From Elysia marginata (lineage: Eukaryota; Mollusca; Gastropoda; Plakobranchidae), in NCBI GenBank assembly GCA_019649035.1, contig BMAT01001073.1, forward strand, positions 73,193 to 96,904: a DNA stretch of 23,712 nucleotides, read 5' to 3'. This document shows, piece after piece, positions 1 through 23,712 of this stretch (the stretch's first letter is position 1; the number at the start of each line of letters is the position of its first letter). The notes below the pieces were generated by a model. That model made no database searches, was not told the DNA's origin, and was given only the letters and a program-made list of their open reading frames with translations. Made by a program: the position numbers and the translations under genes.

Positions 1-3000
1 GGGCCGATGTATGTGCGACGAGCACGTAGGCCAGAGGTAGATAAACGTTGCACTCATACGTTGATTATTTCTTCCTCTTGTCTGACGCGATGAAGCTGAA
101 GCTGAAAGAAACCTGTTGTTCATATTATTTCTGACAAGGTTTATGTCTTGTCTCTGCGTAGTGCACCTAGGCCTCCCACAACGGGGCCGATGACTCACCG
201 TATCTGTCTCATGTAGCTAGACATTGTCTGAGTCTGAAAATCGTCGTCCTGTTTACATTCATACGGAGAAAACTTCACTGATAGGAAGACCTGTTTGGAG
301 CAGTCCTAAAGCACGATGGCGATCAATTTCAGATTAGCGTGGCAGTTTGTAAAAATAAAATCGTTTAATTCTAAAAAATGGAGAATAATTATTGGGCACA
401 TTGTAAGGTACCTTTGCGTGTAATTTTGAGAATCTTGACCACATGGTTTTTCCACACGCACGGATTTTACACTTTTTACAGGGTATTCGAAAATCGCTCA
501 CCTTGACTGACAAAATACGCACGGGACTCGGGAGTGTGCTTGAACTCATGTTCAGATGTGTTACTACTCACAACACACAAAAAATCAACTCACCTACCTT
601 TCTTTCAAGCGTGCATGAGTGCGAAAATAAGGAATGGCATGTTGCGTTTCTTTTGACGCTCGGTATATAAACCCATCATATATCTCGTGTCAATGGTGAA
701 TGAATCAGATGTATCAATTTTTACTTTACAAAGCATTGTTGTTTTAAACAAGAATTTTTCTTAGCTTCCAAACGTAAAAAATTTCAACAATATTATCAAA
801 ATACAAGGGAGAAAAAGATGAAAAAATTTACTTTTAAATGTGGTTTTCTCAAAAAAGAAATTTCCGACTTTTGACTCATTTACTTTGAACGCAAGATAAT
901 TATTCTCTTGTTGGCCCCATCTGTAAATACCCAAAAGCCTTTCCAGACTTTTAAACTATACAAACAAAACAATTAATGAACTCCTTTTTTTTCAATTATA
1001 ATTGAAATTACAGTATTTTATTGCTTAAATAATAGTATGTAAAAAGTAAATAACCTAATAAAATCGTAGAGACGCTTACAAGATACAAGTAAAAAAAAAT
1101 TAGGGCATGATGGGATTCACATAACAATGTTACAATTTACATCCGTCATTTGCAGTGTAGCTCTGCTAGTTTTATTTTTATTTTTTTACATAAAATGTTT
1201 TACAGTATTTTATATTTAAGTAAAAGGTTCATGCAAACTCAATAACATAAAGTTATTTTAAAAAAACGACAAAAAGCAACTAAATAATGTACAGGAAAGT
1301 AATTTTATTGTTAACAAATCCCATCAATTTTTGTGTTTAAAGTACTGTATCTAAAACTATGCATGTATGCTTTGAACTGGTAAAAGCAAACAATAATAAG
1401 GACAAAAAATTTATCATTTGCCAACTTTGCGTTTTCTTTTTTCATAGAAATGTGCTTAATTTTAGGTCTAGTACAAGTTTTTGACATATTACTACGGCAA
1501 TTTAAAAAAAAAAGTTTAATCAGTGTGTGTTTTAAAAAGATATAAACCTGAAATTATTGAGGAAAATAATACCTGTTCTGAAAAAATGCAAAGGGTTTAA
1601 TAATGAGTTCATTGATCTTGACTATGTTGAGCTCTTCAAGTTTTCAAAAAGGCAATCTATCTCTTGGCGTATCCTTTATGCTAACATGTGCAAACAATTT
1701 CAATTCTGTGTAGTTTGGCTGACATGTAAGTTACTTCTCCTTTTTGCAAAAGTTGTCCTTGCTTTTCAGAGCCAGGCTCAGATACATGCTTTATCACATA
1801 ATCATTCATGTGTGGGATATAATTGTTGATACTATTCAGTTTGTTTACAACTGCCAAAGTTAAATCAGGTTTTGTTAAAATATCTGTACCTTTTCAATAA
1901 TAATCATAGGTAGGTTACAAAACAGCCTATGTAGAAACAAAAAATAACGCATTAGGCTTTTGAGGTTTAGAATTGTTTTCACTTTTTACATGCTGTTTAT
2001 AAAACATTGGCATGTGTTGCAAGAACAAAAGCAAAAGATTTTTTTTGCAGGTAAATAAAGAAACCCATGCAATGGCAGACAAAATACACTCATTAAACGC
2101 TAACATCTTGTAAGCAGCCACATTCAGGGCGTCACAAGAAGAATTAATATTCATAAAACTAAAATAATGTTTATACACAAACTCTTGATTATAATAATAT
2201 AAATGATAAAGAAAAGTATACGTTGTTGTCTTTAAAAGCAACTGTGTAAAATCAAGTAAATATAACTAGGTGTATAAAAACAGTAGAAACAGAGATTCAA
2301 TAAACACATGGACAGCGAAACTGTATACTAATCAAGAACAATAGAAAAAAAATAATGGAGAGAAATGACAGAAAACAAAAAAATATGCTAATTTTTTGTG
2401 TTATTTGTTGAAAAAGATATAGATATTCAAATGAAAGGGAAAGATAATAAAATTCATTTTTAGAATGGCATTAAAGGAGCAAAACCTAAACAACGTTCAT
2501 TTTTGTTACTTTCTTTAAAAAAGAAAGTAATTCAAATTTAAGCATTGAGAAGACAGGGAGAGAAAGACAATAATTTTAATTCATTAGATAATTATCAACA
2601 TTCTAAGAAGCGATTTAAAACATATTATACATTATAAACGCCCAACAGCAACAACAACACAATAAAACTCAAAGCAATAGAATATGCAATAAAGAGATAA
2701 AGTAAATTAAGTAAACCTAATAATTTGGTTCACAATGATCATTCAAAACGGAGATGATGACATGCGTAATGTATGAGGAGAAAGGCGAGAGAAGTGACGG
2801 ACAAAGGCGGGTGTGATATCGTTGTCTTACACTATATAATAGATAAGATAGATGTACATCATTTTACACAACGGCAGTTATACCTTAGTTAAAACAATAC
2901 GTCCTTCCAAAGAAGAAAGAAGCAAATTAACTGATGAAGACCTCAAGCTCTTTGTCGAGCTGAAAATATTCACACAGAAAAAGGCATCAATTAAAAAAAT

Positions 3001-3942
3001 GTAACAAAAACTATGAAACAAATTTTCACGGAAAAAATTTAAAAATTTCTTTGAGATAACTAGTTATTGCAAGAAACAAGAAGAAATAGTACTATGTTTA
3101 TCTTTGTATTAATTTTTTATTATTAAAATGGGTGTATATAACATGGCATGTAAAAGTCTAAATATAAAATGCATGGAATTAAAAAAAATACATCGCCACA
3201 GAAAGCTGGCATGTAAAGTATTTCAAATATACAATAAAGTACTGCTGTAGTTGCTTGAAAATAAATAAAAAGAAAAAGACCTAGGTCTTTTTGGTAACTA
3301 AAAGCTTGGCATTGGATGAATACATGTTTTTTTTAAACTATTATAAATTGATAACCATGGAATTCCAAATAAATTGCTACCTACCTATTAATATTACTGC
3401 TTCAGTTTTGTGTACAAAAAAAAAGTCACACATTTTTCTTACTTTCTTAGTTCAAAGAAGTATTAGCTGAAAACCCTAATTCACCTTTTCCTTCCAGATA
3501 CTTTGAAAAATAGATGAACAAAACCATTTTATTCTTAGAAAAAGGCTGTAAAGATATTGCCAGATATCAACTATTTAAAAATTTTAATGACACACTCTAT
3601 AAAACTTAGTCCATAGGAACACAAGGACTCAGTTGCTTCTGAATTTGTTTATCTTTCACAATAAGTTAGCACCGGTTGGGCAAGAATTATAATTGTAGAT
3701 TCGATATTGTATTTGAAGCAGTTCATAGACCTATCGCCGACAGCAGTTAAGGTAGTGACAACACATAGCAAAGTAACCCATTTCCTACCAACATGAAAAA
3801 GGCAATTTATGATCTAATGTATTACTTATACTAAAGGACAACTACACTTCGTGCAGAACAGCTGTGTGGAAAATCTCCAACACCGTGCCTAGGTAGAAGC
3901 AAGCTAACATTCCCGGGTCTATCATTCTACATTAAAAGTAGT
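1..3942. other. AT-rich sequence with no supportable gene
   Basis: The first 330 bases are somewhat richer in GC, and the rest is strongly AT-rich with many A and T runs. The ORFs found (for example 443-670 plus and 1927-2241 minus) have no recognisable domain, no coding-like composition and no splice partners. A perfect 10-bp inverted repeat lies at 2506-2530. This is probably intergenic or further downstream UTR. Confidence 0.6.
2506..2530. repeat. Perfect 10-bp inverted repeat, 5-nt loop
   Basis: TTACTTTCTT at 2506-2515 and AAGAAAGTAA at 2521-2530 are exact reverse complements around TAAAA. It is AT-rich and outside any gene I can support. It could form a hairpin, but nothing around it suggests a function. 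Confidence 0.7.
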
Positions 3943-4634
3943 TTTATTTTTTTTGCGATTTCAAGTTAATTGCCATACACAACATAGTATTGCTCGTATG
4001 TAAACGCTCATTACATAATCACATCATGTCACAGGGATTGGAAACTTTACATTAGTCATAAAGATCAAGAGCGCAAAAGGAAAAACGAAAATCATTCTTA
4101 TCGAAAAAACGGCTTTTTATCCTGATGCTTGCTTTGTCTTTCGCACGAAAAGGAATACATGTACTACTAAAAAAAAAAAAACAATGCAAATTTGGCTGTG
4201 TGTATTTTGCAATCGCGTGGTCACTAATGCTTGTATTGATGTCTATAAATATCATCCTACCTAAAGTATAACGATAACTTTATAATTAGGTAGATACCAT
4301 AAGATGTGAACGTTGCCTCAAACAACTGCTTTCCATTTAAACCAAATCCACTATGATTTCTATATATATACACAATCAGTAACTATGAATTCAATAAATC
4401 CAATTAAACATACAAGCCTTGAATTTCAACATTAACCTTATATTCAAACTTTTCACTATTAAATTTATAACAGTCATGAGGCAGGAATCCCAAGCTTTGT
4501 CAAAACAAAGAAAATCCTTCGCAGAAAGAGGTGAAGAATTACATACACCGTCCACAAAAACTGCGTTCACGATGAACCACCGTCTCCACGTCTCTCCCTC
4601 TCTCTCATTGTGGTCTCTCAGATGGTTGTTACGA
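3943..4634 (-). other. Probable 3' UTR with a candidate poly(A) signal
   Basis: AT-rich sequence following the inferred stop codon. The first AATAAA on the minus strand after the stop is at 3943-3948, which would give a 3' UTR of about 0.7 kb. Another AATAAA follows near 3527. No conserved RNA motif was recognised. The small ORFs within it have low-complexity translations and are not supported as genes. The extent depends entirely on exon 15 being right. Confidence 0.35.
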
Positions 4635-21995
<17,361 letters not shown>

Positions 21996-22216
21996 CTTTA
22001 TCTTTTTTTTTTTTAATTTTCATTTTCGAAGGACGGTTTGTGTGGAATGGGGAGATGATTATGAGACAAGAATTAAAAATCAATTTTGAATTTCCAGTGT
22101 TCCCAGCCTAATGTCTCAGTTTAGCATAATTATGTCTTTTTGATACGCTGGATTATAACCTCGTTGCTATTAAACGCATTAAAATAATTTCCATAGTATG
22201 GTTGCATGTTGCTTAC

Positions 22217-22260
22217 CTGGAGTTGCACTTGTTTTTTAGCATGTACTTTGCAACTCTTAT
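22217..22260 (-). CDS. Doubtful 44-nt micro-exon
   Basis: A strong donor (CTCCAG|GTAAGC) follows an open stretch encoding KSCKVHAKKQVQLQ in phase 0, the phase the linker exon would need. Upstream is a pyrimidine-rich acceptor (TCATTCCCTATCGATAG|AT). I cannot match the peptide to any ferlin segment. The acceptor tract lies in one arm of an inverted repeat, so this may be chance or an exonised repeat. Confidence 0.22.
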
Positions 22261-22266
22261 CTATCG

Positions 22267-22664
22267 ATAGGGAATGAGATTAGAGGTAAAACAAGAGTAG
22301 CGTCCCTTTTCTAGAAGACAACACCCCAAAATACTATTGTGGTTATTGTAATCTAGACCTTGATTCTAGGATCTTACATTAGTAAGTTTCCTACTTTTAT
22401 AAACGATTTCACATCTAGAACTTAAAAACTATAGAGCTAAATAAATAGTTTATCTTCAAAATAAATCTGTCGCTTAAATTTTAAAAGATTGTATTCATAA
22501 GTCAGCGGGAAATCCCATTTTATTTTCACATAATATTGTCATTAAAATATTTTTTAAAAAATACGCTAGAACGCAAATCGGCATGTGCTAGCCTTAATGA
22601 TTACATATCACTCGGAGAGACATCGGGAAAGTTCCGCTACTCTTGTTGAAATTTCATTCCCTAT
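22267..22664. repeat. Imperfect inverted repeat pair around a 332-bp centre (MITE-like)
   Basis: The left arm (22267-22302) is ATAGGGAATGA, then ATT, then AACAAGAGTAGCG. The reverse complement of the right arm (22635-22664) has the same three blocks in the same order, with one 6-nt indel. Blocks of 11 and 13 exact bases are unlikely by chance. The centre has no coding potential. A small non-autonomous DNA transposon is one explanation, but no target-site duplication is clear. Confidence 0.5.
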
Positions 22665-23511
22665 AAGGTGATATTCGTTTTCGCACAGTCATATGTTTCT
22701 CAATCTATTTCGTTTTCTTCTCTTTTACCATAAAAGAAAGGCAAGCAAATCACTTTCAAAATTTAAAAAAAAATGCAGATATGTTAAATTTCAAATATCA
22801 TGTACTTTTTCGCCTACACAGAACGACGGCATATAAATATGTTGTTTTTCCTGCGAAACCGACACACCGGACATTAAAAATGATAATATTTGCTTCTCTT
22901 CAAATGTCTTTTTTAAAGGATAAATATAAGAGAAAAAGATATATCACTAAATACGATCAGTTCAAATGTGAAATAGATAAAAAAATATTCTGCATCGATT
23001 TTTAAAAGCTAAAGCATGATAATGGGTTGGTGATACAGAGGGCCTCAAAGCAAAACAAAAAGAGCGTCAAGGCGTAAGACGAATGGCAGAAATTAGTGGT
23101 ATATGGGGGAGGGGGGAGAATATTCTTTAGTAATCTAAAATAATAATAGTCATAAATAACTTTGATAAGGCTAATAAAATGTCTTTAAAATAAGACAAAA
23201 TATCATCAAACCGATCAATATATATGAGAAAAGATAATTTCAAAATGAACCATAATAGTAAAAAAAGCCCCTTGTACATAATTATCAGTCCCATAAACTG
23301 CTAATCTTAAATTAGGTCAACATCACCTCCAGTTGCGCGCGCAGTTGCTAATTAGAAAAGATGTTCGAAATGACAAGAGAAAATAATTATGGCGATGATA
23401 AGTATTAATGTGAATTATGATCGTTCTGGGGTTCAATTTACAAATAGAGCAAAAAAAATAATTCTTTAGAGGTTACAAATACTTAAAGAAGAAAAAAATC
23501 AATCTCTCATG

Positions 23512-23712
23512 TTCCACAGCACCGGCTCTGCTGCCCAGCGTAAAGACACTCGCTCAGAGATCGGGAGTTGCGTAGTTTGATCCCCGGCCGAGTCAAACCA
23601 AGGACTTAAAAATTGGTGTTAGCAGCTGATCCGCCTAGTGTCTGGCATTATGGATTTAGTGGCCTAGTCAGCCCGGTGTCAGAATAATGTACTGGGTTTG
23701 GTGAACGCAAGT
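23512..23712 (+). mobile_element. tRNA-derived SINE, cut by the window edge
   Basis: The head AAGACACTCGCTCAGAGATC, then GGGAG, then AGTTTGATCCCCGGCCGAGT, matches a tRNA-like 3' half with a B box (GGTTCGATCCC type). It is followed by CAAACCAAGGACTTAAAAAT and a body ending GGTGTCAGAATAATGTACTG. The layout resembles tRNA SINEs common in molluscan genomes, from general memory without a database check. The A box is eroded. The 3' end lies beyond the window. Confidence 0.75.

Larger units (their letters stand above)
21996..23511. other. AT-rich sequence upstream of the linker exon
   Basis: Probably intron of the same gene. It contains a doubtful micro-exon (22217-22260) and an inverted repeat pair (22267-22302 and 22635-22664), both listed separately. 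No other coding sequence is supported. Confidence 0.55.

Noticed and set aside
199-233. Possible 35-nt minus-strand exon (CAG acceptor, ATG inside, GTGAGT donor)
   Set aside because: The splice sites look good, but 35 nt is too short to test, the peptide is not recognisable, and no partner exon is seen. It could be the first coding exon of a neighbouring gene or chance.
1557-2241. ORFs at 1557-1829 plus and 1927-2241 minus
   Set aside because: AT-driven composition, no domain, no splice partners, no sign of translation signals.

Overview
The window looks like animal nuclear DNA: AT-rich, full of microsatellites and tRNA-derived SINE-like pieces, with short GC-richer exons bounded by GT-AG splice sites. 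The protein is a bilaterian ferlin. The SINE types and overall texture resemble a mollusc, perhaps a gastropod, but that placement is inference. No prokaryotic feature is present.

One gene explains almost all of the coding content. It is the 3' half of a dysferlin/myoferlin-class (type I) ferlin on the minus strand. Fifteen coding exons run from about 21995 down to a stop codon at 4635. I re-derived every exon junction. From 19021 to 4635 the phases fit exactly, giving 1833 nt, or 610 codons plus stop. In protein order they encode a lysine/arginine-rich linker, the conserved DWWSK segment, the C2F domain, an inter-C2 region with the HLGP and [11 protein letters not shown] motifs, the C2G domain, a short juxtamembrane segment, one C-terminal transmembrane helix and a very short tail. 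The N-terminal C2 domains and the DysF domains, if present, lie beyond the right edge. Ferlins of this class are tail-anchored Ca2+ sensors in membrane fusion and repair, and both C2 domains here keep their acidic loop residues.

Layout from left to right: 1-3942 has no supportable gene. About 3943-4634 is the probable 3' UTR. 4635-4667 is the inferred terminal coding exon. 4668-7652 is a long last intron. 7653-19021 holds thirteen closely spaced exons. 19022-21632 is a 2.6-kb intron. 21633-21995 is the basic linker exon. 21996-23712 is non-coding apart from a doubtful 44-nt micro-exon, an inverted repeat and a SINE cut by the window edge.

The most unusual observations concern splice boundaries. 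A minisatellite of six to seven units of about 100 bp in one intron includes the last 21 nt of the adjacent exon and its 5' splice site, so decayed decoy donors are lined up behind the real one. Two exons away, a precise 79-bp tandem duplication copies a complete 3' splice site. I see no evidence of a wholly new biological system; these are local features of an otherwise recognisable gene.
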